DNA of 64,000 bases, from positions 338,833 through 402,832 of the forward strand of contig WIDE01000005.1 in NCBI GenBank assembly GCA_015039315.1, written 5' to 3'. The position numbers were made by a program, and so were the translations under genes. The notes under the pieces are model-generated. The model saw nothing but the letters and a program-made list of their open reading frames with translations, did no database searches and was not told where the DNA came from. Source of the DNA: Clavulina sp. PMI_390. Taxonomy: Eukaryota; Basidiomycota; Agaricomycetes; Cantharellales; Hydnaceae. Below are positions 22,055 to 34,230 of the stretch, piece by piece; within the stretch, counting starts at the first letter, position 1, and each line of letters starts with the position of its first letter.

Positions 22055-23684
22055 ATGGCCTCGTACAACAAAAACAACGCTGGTATGTCGATCGAATGCT
22101 ATGGGACGTCTCAGGGACTTACTTGCATCTAGGCGTTAAACGGATTATGGCCGAGGCCCGGGAACTTGAGCGGGATGGGTCAACGGAGTACACGGCCAAG
22201 CCGACGGAAGAGGATCTCTTCGTATGTCCTATTGGTTTCTCTGGCCTGGAGGTTTCATTGATGAGGGTTATGCATAGGACTGGCACTGCACTATCCGTGG
22301 GCCTCCCGACAGCGAGTTTGCGGGTGGATTATACCATGCCCGCATCACACTTCCCCCAGGTACGCCACAACCATGACCTAATATAGCAATGTACTCTCCA
22401 AACTGACTCTTCTCGTTAGAATACCCCTTCAAAGCACCTTCCATTATGCTTCTCACTCCGAACGGGCGATTCGAGCTGAACAAGAAGGTAGCGCGCGTTA
22501 TCAGTCATCCACTGTTAGAATGATTCTGATGTTCTGGACCCTGCGTCTGCTCTCGACTCCAATCTCGACTACTTTTTAGATTTGCATCAGCTTCACCTCG
22601 TACCACGAGGACCTTTGGCAGCCGTCGTGGGGTGTTCGAACTGGTGTGTCATCCTGATCACTCTCCTCCCCAACGTGTCCATGAACTCATTTATTGGTTC
22701 ATGATTCGCCTAATCCGACCTCCAACCCCGCATCCGACGCTGTCGCTCGATTCTTCAGCAATCATCGGGCTACAGTCATTCTTCCCAGTGAAGGGCGAAG
22801 GTGCCATGGGTGTGGGGGGCATCGAGGTGCCTTTGAATGAGCGCAAGCGCCTGGCGGCATTGTGAGTCGTTTGCTCGTTTATCACATGCGTTTTTGTCTG
22901 GAGCTCAACACTTCCTCCCCAACTTCCACTTTCGCTTTACCCATTGGTCCTTAGGTCTCGCAACTGGGTATGTCGTCAGAATACGAGATGTGTGCGAATA
23001 CTCAATTGAAGTCACCGTTATGCCATCTAGGTCTGCCCACACTGCAAGCAGTCGAACGCTGAGCTCCTCCCGGATCCACCAAAATCAGCCGAGAGCACCG
23101 AATCATCATCCACTACCCCTTCAACTGCCCCTACAGAGCCAATAGCCTCAAATTCGACACCAGCATCAGACCCCGAGCCAATTGTTGCGGCTGCTGATAC
23201 CCCACTTTCCAATCCCATTCCTGCGCCTATACCCCCACCTACCTCCGTTGAATCCTCCCCAGCTGCTCCGATCCTAATGCCAGAACCCCCTGTTGCCACA
23301 ACTGCCCAGCAGCAGTCTGCAGCTGCGATCATTCCCGCAGCAGCTCCAATTTTGGCCACGGCCCCAACCATCATTTCTTCCACCACCTCATCCTCCCGCC
23401 CACAAGCAATCGCTCTCCCTGCCTCGTCACACTCCCGCCCACTCGAGCTCACCCCATCCACTCCTGCTGCACGCGTGATTGGTGAGCTCCGACCTGGCGA
23501 CCATGACCGCGCAGTCACCCTTGCGCACAACGGTGTTCACCCAGCAGTGTACCAAGATGAGGATGGTGAAGATGGGGAATTTACGTGGGTAGAAGGACAA
23601 CGACCTAGCCCACTTTGGTTGGATGCGTCTATCGGCGTGCTGGCCGTGCTGATTGCGTGGATGTTCGTAAGGCGGTTCTCATAG
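22055..23684 (+). CDS. UBC6: Tail-anchored ER ubiquitin-conjugating enzyme E2 (Ubc6/UBE2J type)
   Basis: Eight exons: 22055-22082, 22133-22221, 22278-22359, 22420-22487, 22580-22643, 22759-22861, 22955-22967 and 23031-23684, giving 366 residues. The UBC domain covers about residues 9-150: DWHCTIRGPPDSEFAGG, LPPEYPFKAPSIMLLTPNGR, then the catalytic Cys91 in KKICISFTSYHEDLWQPSWG. Exon 22955-22967 is 13 bases and completes the SRNWVCPHC junction, a UBE2J hallmark. A long Ser/Pro/Ala linker follows, and the protein ends in one membrane segment, WLDASIGVLAVLIAWMFV, with a basic tip, so it is tail-anchored with the catalytic domain in the cytosol. It works in ER-associated degradation with RING E3s of the Doa10 type. 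Confidence 0.93.
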
Positions 23685-26600
23685 ACGCCGAACCGCCCAC
23701 TTCATACAAGCACTGGCTTAGCTGCTTGCTTTGACTTCATCCATGGTTCGCTCTTTAGCGTCTGGATAGTCATATCATCATTTTTCTTCGCAACATCTGC
23801 ATGCTCCACTTCCGTTCCTTTGATTTTGCTTTCCGTCTCCTTTTCTCCAGTCTCCTTAATATGTAGTTCTACTATTGTGCTTTCACATTCATAGCTTTTC
23901 TGCTTTGACTGCATGTCTATGGGCCCAAGACACTTTGTATGATGCGCCAGTGTACAGTAATCCTATGGCCAGGGTCACTTAACCTATGCCTCTAGATTTA
24001 CGCTCAGCATTGTGACGATATTCTTCCTGTGCGTGCATGGTAGGACCGCGCTCCCGACGAACGAACGTTGCAGACAGACCTTCGCCCGGCAATCTACCCC
24101 GGCCCAACCGAAGACCTATTGTGTTGGAGTGCTGGGTAGACCCCTCGAAGAGGACGATCGGACGATCCGCTCGTCATCTCTACACAAAACTCCTTTGTGA
24201 AACCCCTTGAGCTACAGGCGCAATGACGACGAGGGTATGCATGAATCATTTCTACAAGTTGATTATCGATATGGATCGCTCAGGCAGAGTGCCTAGCTAG
24301 TGTTAGGAAGTACCGGGTATTTGCATTTGGGCTCCCCGGGAATCCCTCCCTCGGTCGCAATGAATCACATGGATTGATTGATATAACCGTAATTAGGTTT
24401 GAGTGCTTCGAAGTGATGATCGCTCTAGTGCGTCTTGACAGGTCTTATAAAAAAAATTCTTCCAGTGATCAGGTCTCTCTCTCTATTTGCCTATCTATCG
24501 ATGGCAGCTGGCTTTTTCTAGCGCACTTCACACAGCGCTGCAAGAGGCTGTGAATCATCCAGCTGTCAAAATTGTTACCTTATTTTTCTTAGTGTATAGC
24601 ATCGCAAAGCCGAAAGCACTGCTAAGTGCGTTCTGGACTGGTATTATGCAATAAAATGAAATGAAATGCAGCTGACACATCGCGCCTGTCGAGGTCGAAG
24701 TTATTTTTCACCTCATGCTCTCGGACCCGTACGTACGTACTGCCATTCAAGGAGGGGAAGGACAGCAGGGCGCAAATGAGGGTGGTGGTGAGACACAAAG
24801 AGAGACAGAGACATGGTGAGAGATATAGAAGCAAGGCGTATGACAGATTGCATTTCATGGTTCGGAGCCACAGACTCGGCTGGCAGCGGCTCATGGAAAT
24901 GAAGCGCGAGCACGAGGGAGATGTCTTGCGTGCTCAGGTATTATTATTATCCATTGTTGTATCTAAAAGTATGCGTGAGTGGAAGACGTCAGGTCTATTG
25001 TCGATCTCGGAGATTTTGTGCTGGGACATCATGAGTAAGACGGGAGAGGTTGACTCTCTCGTTCATGAGCAGAACCTCCACTTGTTGTCTCACGGTCCGC
25101 TCCACACTATGCTTCGAGTCAGTAAGACCAGCCGTGCATACCACGTAAGGTGAGATTTGCGGCATAACCACCTCACCTTGTGTGGAGGCCCAGAGAGATT
25201 CAGAGAGCGGTGGACACAACGCCGAGGGATGAATATGACTCGTATATTTACCACCGACCAGGCTTCCTGACTGCGATGGTGCCACAGTCTTCTCACAGTA
25301 TATATCCAGTGTCTTGGTTGAGTCATATGATGGGTCGAGTACCGGAGGAGAGGCATGAGTGGCGGATGTACACGATGGCGAGTTGACTAATGACTGCGTG
25401 AGTGTGCGTGCGTGGATTAATCCATAATACATGCACGGATGTGTGTGGGCGCTCGAATTATCTTTATTGCGTCCAAGTAAGTGAGTAATGGAACATGCAT
25501 GGCGCGCTAATTGAGGCACAGTGAAAGGGGAAGAGAGCCTAATAGTCCGATGAACATAACACGGGACTTCCTTCATGTATTATCTCCGGTGAGGTACGCG
25601 AACCTCATATGGATGTGTATGTATTTGCCAAAACCGCCAGTGAGCGCTCGGATGTCCAAGAGCAGTGAGCAACTGTAAGCGGGGAATTCGCTTGCGTGAT
25701 GATGGCACAAGGAAATCATACGCGTAGGATGGATAGACTTTTTAGTCATTGCCGTTGGCGCTCAGGCCCCGTACCAGGTCCAGAATGCAAGGCGGAACAG
25801 TCGGAGTCGGGAATGTGTCCGACGGCAGGCAAAGAGAGCTCATGACTTGTCCTTGATGGTATGGGTCATATGGAACACCGGATGGCGGAGAACGGGGGCA
25901 AGGAACCCGCGTCACGTCGGGTCGGGTGTCGTCGGCAAGAGTCGACGAGTCCCGATGGATGGGATGACTGGCCGGAATTACTGTAAGCCCTTGCTCGCTG
26001 TGGCGCGTTGCGAGGCCATGCTACAGTGATAGGGTTCGCGATGAGGAAGCTGTTTCAGCAAGGGGTGGGGCATTGCCAGGGCAGCACAGATCAAGAAGAA
26101 GCCATAGCACGTTCGCCGCGTGGGCACGAGGTGGATTGATGGTGCCTTGAAACCCTCTTCCTCTTTCCCTTCAGATGCACGCTACATCCACCTAACGAAC
26201 GGATGGGGAAATGTCACTACCCGCATGTCAGCAGTTTGGTCGGTTGGGAGACGCGGCGCCCGGGAAAGCGGTATTGGCGCAATTATCCGTCGAAAATGAC
26301 AGATGCGGGGGAAGTGTTATAGGGACGGTAATCAGATACGAGCAAGGGGTGATAAGCATTGACACTTTCATAGTCATGGGTCATGGGGGGAGATGAAAGT
26401 GGGCCTTGAGTGACTCGGACAGGCACGCTGCTCAAAAGGAAAAACCACACTCATGCACGCAGGCACCCGACGTCTTATTATGGCCCACAACGCCCACGGG
26501 AACATTGCGAAGAGGATAAGATAAGATGAGCTGGAGATGGGCTTGTGAAGATCCACAGTGGCGGATGTTCTCGCTGCTTAGGGTCGGAATTATGTGGCTC

Positions 26601-26893
26601 AGGCACTCAGAAGCTGGCAGTTAGAGTGGGTGGGTACAGAAACGGCCTGTTGCGAGAGAGACCAAAAAAGTGTTTTGATGTAGAAATCAAGATTTTTCTA
26701 ATCTGATTGAATCTGGCACGAGCGTAGTAGTAGCATAGTGGGTGACTCTGTCAAAGCAAGGGGGATGCTCCCGATCGATGGTGGGTTGAGCATGATGACC
26801 CGCTGCAATCAGCGCTTGCGAGCGGTATTGGAGAAACTCAAGCAGGCAAAGCAAGATCCACGCTCATGCCATTAGGGGCAGGAGGGGGAACAG
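23685..26893. other. Long intergenic stretch without a supportable gene
   Basis: No ORF here shows a known domain, a plausible exon chain or clear codon bias. The ORFs at 24776-25153 and 24995-25576 overlap on opposite strands and look random. A GTACGTACGTAC run lies near 24731. I found no tRNA by eye. Confidence 0.5.
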
Positions 26894-26903
26894 TATATAA
26901 ATA
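26894..26903 (+). promoter_or_regulatory. TATA-box-like element TATATAAATA
   Basis: A strong TATA string, about 215 bases before the first ATG of the hypothetical ORF at 27111. It is the best hint that something is transcribed rightward from here. Confidence 0.4.
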
Positions 26904-27110
26904 ATCAAGGGCGGGCGAGTGACTGCGTGAGCGAGCGCCAGGGCGTGCAGAGCTTATATCAGGGGGGAAGTGTGGCAACAGGCACAGGATAGGCGGCGAG
27001 ACAACGCACGCACGCAGGCATCGCAACCTAATTCAGGGACGACAAGAGACATATAAGCACCAGGTAGGCTGAATCTCACTCCGTATTATCCCCTCAGACT
27101 CAGAGGCAAT

Positions 27111-27662
27111 TTGTTGTTGACAAAACCAATGTATGCGCTCCTAGGTTCATTCGAGCAGAGACGGCGCTTGGATCTCGATTGGACCCGCAGCCACCACGAA
27201 ACCCTAAAGACTACCACCACCTCTACCTCCTCCATCTCCATCCCTCTTCTCCGTCTGGCCTCTACCCTCATGCAGGGCGCCCCATCCTACTCTCGGCGCT
27301 CAGGGCCCCCGCCATCGTCTGGTCGCCCCAACCTCGCCCGTGGCAATTCGTTCCAGCGACCACTAGTGACGTCGGGACCCACACCGCCCTCGCTCGTCCA
27401 CTCGCACTATCTCGAAGACCCCCGCAGTGTCTTCAATGGTGGAGCTGGCTGGCGCCATGCCCGCAATAACCAACTTACGCCACCCAATGAGCACGATAAG
27501 CTGTGCTTGCTCGACACCGTCCCCATGTCCTCCCGCTCCTCTTCATCGTCTTCATCCGGCAGTGCCGTGAACGAGACGGGTCAGCTCGTGCCTGCTTCTG
27601 ACCGCAGATATCCAAACGCAGGTGCATCGGGGTCTGGCTCGGGGGGAAGTGCTCCTCGATAG
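27111..27662 (+). CDS. Hypothetical Ser/Gly/Pro-rich protein
   Basis: An uninterrupted ORF of up to 183 residues. Internal ATGs at 27129 and 27270 are alternatives; from 27270 the protein would be 130 residues. The part from MQGAPSYSRRSG onward is Ser-, Gly- and Pro-rich with an eight-Ser run and looks disordered. I recognise no domain. The TATA string at 26894 and the lack of stops support coding, but composition alone could leave this frame open. It could also be a first exon of a longer transcript. Confidence 0.35.
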   Translation: MLLTKPMYALLGSFEQRRRLDLDWTRSHHETLKTTTTSTSSISIPLLRLASTLMQGAPSYSRRSGPPPSSGRPNLARGNSFQRPLVTSGPTPPSLVHSHYLEDPRSVFNGGAGWRHARNNQLTPPNEHDKLCLLDTVPMSSRSSSSSSSGSAVNETGQLVPASDRRYPNAGASGSGSGGSAPR

Positions 27663-30600
27663 CGAGTCTATTTCTCCATCTCTCTCTCTCCCACCCGCGC
27701 GCTCGATTCGCTCCATCGAGGCCACACCCCACTATGCGAACCAGCCAGCCAGCTAGCTTGCCAGCTTTTTTTGTGTGGGTTCGCTCGCTCGCTCTCTGGC
27801 TGCCCGTGTGCTCTACCCTCCAGCCACGGCCATCACTCACGTACGTCATTTGTTGCTCGCTGGTCGTCGTTATTAGCCTCCCCTTCTCATATTTTCCTTT
27901 TTTGTCCACAGCACTGTTTAGTGGGCGAGTGATCATCTTTTTGTGGAGCAGTTTCCTTTTGATGACGCCATTCAGTCTTGGAAGCTTCCCTTCCTCTCGG
28001 AGCATTCCCTTGCCCACACTACTACCCGTGCTCATCATTGTCGTTCCTCGCTGCTTCCCCTCTGTCGGAGGCGCTGCGCTCGCCAGCCCACGCCCCCTCC
28101 CTCTGTGCGCCGCCTCGCGGCTCGACATCGGGTCCGACAACCAGCACTCGGATGCTTTCCCATCATATCCCCTCTCTTTCCAAAGCCGGCTAGTTACAGG
28201 GAAAGTGAGCTGTGGACAAGCTTCTTTGCCAATTCCTCCTGTCCCCCGGTCGTATGAGATGATGATGATATCTCATGCATATGAGCTGGCTGACAGATGA
28301 GATCACATTACGATGCTATGCATTCATTCATATGCGGTTTTTGGTTTTCAGCTCGGGTGTGCTTGACTGCAGGCGACTATGTCAACTTCGCATCGATCTT
28401 TACCGCCGCCCTGTGCAGCATCGCTACGCTCCGGGGTCATCATGCCCGGGTGATCACCATCCTGATGAAAACAAGCGGGCGATGACGCGCGGGCTGACGG
28501 GCAAGAAAAAATTATTGGCGCCCCTCGGTGTCGATTAGCTCCCCGAGCCTTCGCTGTCAGTTTGCGGATCCGGCAACCGAGTGAGCGCTACACATAATCA
28601 CCCGCGCGCATGCCCCGTGCCCATGCACCCTCTTCTCTCTCTCTCGATTCTCTTCTCTTCTCTTCCCTTTCTGTGGACCGAGTACTGGAATCGATGGCGT
28701 CGGTCTCTTCCCTTATCTGGCCGACTCCTCATATTCGGAGTTTACCATTCTCGACCCTGCACTAAACCCTCCTCGACCTCGTCCCACATCCGCAGCCCTT
28801 GACCGCTCTGACCACTCACTGGCGGCGTTGGCTGTGCTCAAATTAGGGCTTCCTAGTCCGTGGTTTGTTTTGCATGTGGGGCAAATATTTGGGCGGGATC
28901 TCCACTCCCGCATGCTGACATGGGTGCATGCCGATTGGACCGATGTATAACCAGATGCTCGGTCATCATCTCTCCCTTGTCTTCTCTTGCACTTCCTATG
29001 CGAGGGTGGAGCAGGCCCTGTATCTCCGCTTCCCACCCGACGAGGGCGCACTGATCTTTTTTTCTTTTTTTGATCGCTGCCCTGGTATCAGTCGGTACTC
29101 CACCCACCTCCCCACTCCACCCTGCGAGTTTCATGAAGGGCCGCTAGCGGTCATCTGCCTCCACCCAACCCCAACCCCCTTCATTTCTCTCGGACGATCC
29201 TCCTAACGTGCCTAATCTCGTTCTTATCGATCCGAATAAACAGGAAATCTCTGCTTTCGCTCCGGGGTTTCCGCCTCAACCCACGCTCTCTCACCAGAGA
29301 GCGTACCCACTCCACAACACAGCATCGCCATCGCTCCTATCCCTCGTCTCCATCGAAACCACTGTTCCATCTCTACCTTCCAACTTCTCCCGTCCCCTCG
29401 TCAAACTCTCATGTTTCGGATTTGTTCGGATTCATTGTTTGTTCAGGGTTTTGATTGACGGCGGTCCGACTATACACGGGTCACTTCGTCAATTGTCGGT
29501 TCTTGTTGCTTCTCCCATCATCTCGCATCTTTTCTTGGGTGTTGTCTCGTTTTCATCCATCGCTTCGTTGTTCTCGCTTGTGTTTCTCGTTTCTTCTTTT
29601 TGGTTGCATTGTGGCCCTTATTATCAGCATCACATATTCTTCATCTGATCCCTCATACATTTCTGGCACCAATATCTGCTCGGCACTTCACCACTCGCCT
29701 CGACTGCACTACAGTAATTCTTTCTTTCCGGCCCTATCGCTCCGTGTCATATATTTTCTTCGCTTATTACTTTGCACAATCCAGTTGATCTGGCTAGTCC
29801 GCTTTCTGCAGCTCGCACATAGACACTAAGGTGTTCGCGTGTCAGTTTTTATTATACCTTTCTTTTCGCTTTGACTACAGCGGATTGACGCCAGGCGTCC
29901 TATACCCTTGTTTCCTTTGTTTTTGGCTCGCACTATTGCATCCTCATACATACAAAATTCAGTCTCCCCTCGTATACACACTTTACTTTACTAACTTGGT
30001 GAATTCCCTAGTAGTGTATTATCCCTCTTCTCTTGGCCAAAAGAAAATGCCACTATCTTGTATCCATAGTTCGTTGTAGTAATAATCTCAACATCGCTAT
30101 TTCCTTCATGATCCTCGTGAAAATGCTAGTAGCGCACGGTGAGGTCCTCCTCCATTAAACGCGTAAGATTTTGAGATATTCATAAACGTACGACATTCGA
30201 TCGCATCATGTTGCACAGGCTGCTGAAGCATCAAGGCTATATCCCATTGGAATTTGAAAAGCGCACCGCATCAATCATGCGTGCATGAAAATTTGTCAGT
30301 GCATGCGTACGCGTGCGTGCATTTGATTCAGTCCCCTCGAGGCAAGTGAGACCCGACATGGAGGTCAAATGCGCCAATTCGTCTTTTCCCCAATCAATCA
30401 ATCAATCATTCTATCCGAGGAATGTATGGATGGTGGGTCAGGCGGGACGTCGATCAGTTTTCCCTGCACTCTCAAATGGATTGCATGGTTGGTTCACGAA
30501 GCCAGCGAGGTCAAATAAGCTTCCCTGACCGAAAGGGATCAACCGCCTGTCAGAAAGGGAAGAGAAAAAAAAATGAAGACGAATAGAGGAGTGAAGTAGA

Positions 30601-31336
30601 TTGGACTGAATAGGTCAAATTTCCTCGCTTCCTCAAAGGATGTTGGTAGTAGGCATATGATAATGGCCCGCGAGGAAGGACAGGGAGATCCATGCGCCTT
30701 ATTGATATGCAAATGCAGGTGTCTAAGCAATTGGAATAGATGAATGGTCTCGGAGACAGCAAAGGTGAATGTGTATGACCGATTACTCGAGCTTATGGAA
30801 TGGGGTCGCCGCGTACGGAAGGTAAATTCCCCTGATGACTGTCCATCGTCTTCTGCGATAGATTTTGAAGATCCTCGAGATCGCATAGGAGCAATTCAGG
30901 AGGGGGAGCATGAGAAGCACAAAAAGAGTTCAATGCTTTGTGAGACAGGAACGGGTGAGGTAGCTCGCTTTGGGGCTCAGTAATGATTCTCCCATATTCA
31001 ATCATTACTATCCTCGAGGAAGAGAGAAAAAAATGAATGGAGATGTCTCATCCTATTGGTAGCTCAAGTGGCGATGCAGTATGCTTCGTCGAGGTCAGAG
31101 GGGTAAATAGAAGGATCCAGTTTAGTCGCACAACGAATCGATCACCTGAGCACATCGCGGGGAAATGGAAGACCAAAATAAGGCGTGCTCCATGTGAGAA
31201 GCACGCGGCGCGAGGGCGGTTGTTGCATTGGAAGTAAAAGTGGGGCAAGCCTCACAGTGATAAATGAAGTAGGATATAGTGCTGGTACAGTAGAGCAAAA
31301 AGGACGAACACACCCATACAAAACACAAGGTCTAAC
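27663..31336. other. Long intergenic stretch; pyrimidine-rich top strand to about 30.1 kb
   Basis: From about 27.7 to 30.1 kb the top strand is heavy in C and T, with CTCTCT runs, as in fungal promoters and 5' UTRs, but no downstream rightward gene follows to explain it. Three-frame ORFs here are Ser/Phe/Leu-rich with no family match. A (CAAT)n repeat of four units is at 30391-30406. From 30.1 to 31.3 kb I see nothing coding. Confidence 0.5.
30391..30406 (+). repeat. Short tandem repeat (CAAT)4
   Basis: Four consecutive CAAT units in noncoding sequence. Confidence 0.8.
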
Positions 31337-34090
31337 CTACTTCTTTTTCCCCTCTCTCAAAGTCATCACCATCAGATCATCATCATCCAAATTGTAGCTA
31401 GCCAACGTATTTGCATTCGTTAGCAGCTTGCCCCTAAAGCTCAGCTTGATTCGGCTCGCAGGGACGCTCGCACTACCATCAGAGCTCAAGTGCGAAATAA
31501 TGCGATCTCGGAGCGAGGAGACAAGTAGGGTGAGCGGAAGTTCGGGTAGGGCAATGATAGAACCGTCGAGTTTCCATTCGGGTTTATCGGCATGGACAGG
31601 AAGCTGGATGGCGAGTTTGACAGGCTCAGGATGCATACTCAGCCAATCTTCCTCCTGTGTAGAAAGGAGAGAATTTAGGAATGAGCACGCGGGGCGGAAG
31701 TAGTTGAGGAATATATGGCACATACCGGATAGAAGTGACCCTCAGGCCGTTCAATTCTGGGTCGCTTCGTCCCCATGGAGGGCTCAGCGTCCATCTGCGC
31801 CTCGTCGGCTGTCCGCACCACACCAGACACAGGGGATGCTCCGCCCGATCCTGGCGCCCCACCCATAGCAGCCAACCGACTCGGGTGAATCCCAGGTGGA
31901 GCAGCAGCACCAGGCATTGGTGCAGGAGCTGGGGTGAACATTCCAGTTGGACCACCGTACATGGGCGGCGCTGATGCAGGCTGTGGCCCAGACGAAATAA
32001 CGGCGCCTGCATATGCCGGGTTGGGGAGCTGTTGTTCGAACGCAGGGATGGGGACGGGTGCTGGAATGGGAGGAACAGGAAGATTGGGAACCATAGAAGG
32101 ACCGATAGCTGGCCCAATTGTTGAAGTGTCCGTTCTGTGAATATAAGCATTAGTATGAATAGATGCATTTGTTACAGCAAGATGATACGTACGCTCCGAG
32201 ACCCTTTGCTCTGTGAATGGCAGCAATCTGCTCGTCGAAATTCACATTCGTCGAGTATTTGTCTTGTGTTGATGCTTTGGTCGCTGTATGACCGTCCCAA
32301 ACACCCTTCTCGCGCTCCTTCCGACGGAGCGCCTCCTCCTCTGCCTCGCGTTGTCGTTTTTCATCGTCTCCATCGAACAAATCCCCACGAGCACGGGCGA
32401 GTTGCTTGAGAGCATTGGCAGCATTGGCACCTACAGCAAGCAAAGGATGAGCTATTTGGCAAGAATGGGCGAGATGGTGAAAACTGACCTCGTTGTAACT
32501 CATGTGCCTGGGCTCGTCGGGCTTCAAGGACATCACGCTGACTCTTCCAGCGGGGATCGAGCAACTCGATTCGCATATGTTCCTCGAGTTCGTTGACAGG
32601 GATCTGTTGCCCACAAATACTACATGTTGTAGTTTCCACCTTCGTTTGACGCGACGCCAAACCTGCGAACGGAACAAGTGTAAGAGAACAGAGAAGAGCA
32701 CGCCGAATGAAGAGCAAACAAAGAGAACATTGATGGCACTCACCTTTAGGAACATAATCCTTCCTAATTTTGACTTGCCCACCGAGCTCTGTAGATCTCG
32801 CCTGCAGTTCACGAGCACGAGCAAGAGCCTCTTCAGCCTTCCGGGCATCCTCCGCTTTGGCAGCTGCCTCATCATCATCAACGTCCATCTCGCCACCTTG
32901 CACAGCAGCAATAGCCTCGTTGAGAGAATGATCGGCGGCTGCTGCTGCCGCGTCAGCCGCTGCCTGGCTTGCCCTGTGAGCTTCAACCTCCGGTGCAGTG
33001 TCTTCGTTGATCGCCGCAGCCTCGCGCTTCTCCCTGAGTGTCATCTTTTCAACATCCAAGACCGTCATGGGATAAGGGAGTTCGCTCTGAGCATCAAGTT
33101 GTGTGAACTCAATGGTCTGAACAATCACAAAGTCGTGCCAATCGATCTCTGCAAAGGCTTTAGCTTCTTCTTCCTTCTCCTTCTCCCGATGTGACTCGCG
33201 CTCTTTTTGATACGCATCCCATTGCCCGCGGGCTCGCGCATCTGCGAGGAGTTGCGCTCGACCATCAGCAGTCTTGAGCGACTCGAGACGCTCAAGTTGT
33301 TCGGCAGGTGGATAGAGAACTTTGCGGTACTGTTCGACGAGTGTGTTGAAATAGGAGAATAGAGAGTGGTCGGGGCGGAGGAAGTCGAACTGGTAGTTTC
33401 GGCCTTCACGAGTTGAGAGCGCACGAAGGAATGATGGGCCACGTCGAGCAGTAAAGAGAGCGGTTAACTTGATAATATCGCTGTGAACAGTAGGCGTTAG
33501 AGCAGGGGAAAAGAATGAGCGGAAGGAGGGCTCACAGGTCTAAAGCACTTTTATGCGGAACATCAACCACAAATTCGAGGGCTGGGGGTTCCTTTGGTAT
33601 TCCCTCTGAAGCCTGTGGTGCAACCTCTGTGGAAGGAGCTGCAGCCTGAGTCTCTTTCTCATTCATCGCCACTTCGCCATTCCGTACACGTTCGATACGA
33701 TGTCTGTAGTACGCGTGATAAGGGTCGGCGGAGTTAAGAAACGAGAATTTGGGATCCTGACGATGGTTCTCGCGGATTTTATCCTCAAACTGGATCGGGT
33801 TGGCGGATGCGGCGACGAAGCCAGCAGTTGAGTCGATAATTGCTGCAGGAAAAGAAGGCAGTTTATAAGTAGCCATGTAAGTAAGACAAAAGGTCCAGAA
33901 ACTTACTTCGCATGTCAGGAGGTGGATAGATCATATTGGGTATAAATTTCTGTGTCGAAGCGTCCTCAGCATCGCCGTTGGGTGCTGGAGAGTGAGAACT
34001 AGAACCATTGAGGTGGGCGCCATTCGTCCCACTAGAGATATCCATTGGAGTCCCCGGTAGCGCTGGTGGTGGCATCACTTGTACCGACAT
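31337..34090 (-). CDS. SF3A1: Splicing factor 3A subunit 1 (SF3a120/Prp21 homologue)
   Basis: Seven exons: 33907-34090, 33536-33842, 32744-33480, 32489-32662, 32193-32430, 31726-32134 and 31337-31654, giving 788 residues. Two SURP modules are visible: IIDSTAGFVAASANPIQFED with FSFLNSADPYHAYY, and IIKLTALFTARRGPSFLRAL with FDFLRPDHSLFSYF. The charged middle has LYPPAEQLERLE and DWHDFVIVQTIEF, then a zinc-type CSICGQQIPVNELEEHMRIE with a Pro-rich region after it. The C-terminus is a ubiquitin-like fold (WKLDGSIIALPEL to MVMTLREGKKK). SF3a1 is part of U2 snRNP and helps recognise the branch site. Its start lies only 140 bases past the Apc5 stop on the same strand. Confidence 0.95.
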
Positions 34091-34230
34091 GATGAAAAGA
34101 TACTGCACCAAAGTCGAGGGGAGGAGACGACTCGAACGCGTTAAGTAAGCAGCGCCACACAAGTGTCAACAAATTCTGAGGCTGGAGGGTTTTGCACAAT
34201 GGTATCATACACAAAGGTGATCCTATGGCA

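Noticed and set aside
23027..23530. 167-residue Gly/Ala-rich minus ORF
   Set aside because: Antisense of the Ser/Pro-rich linker of the E2 gene.
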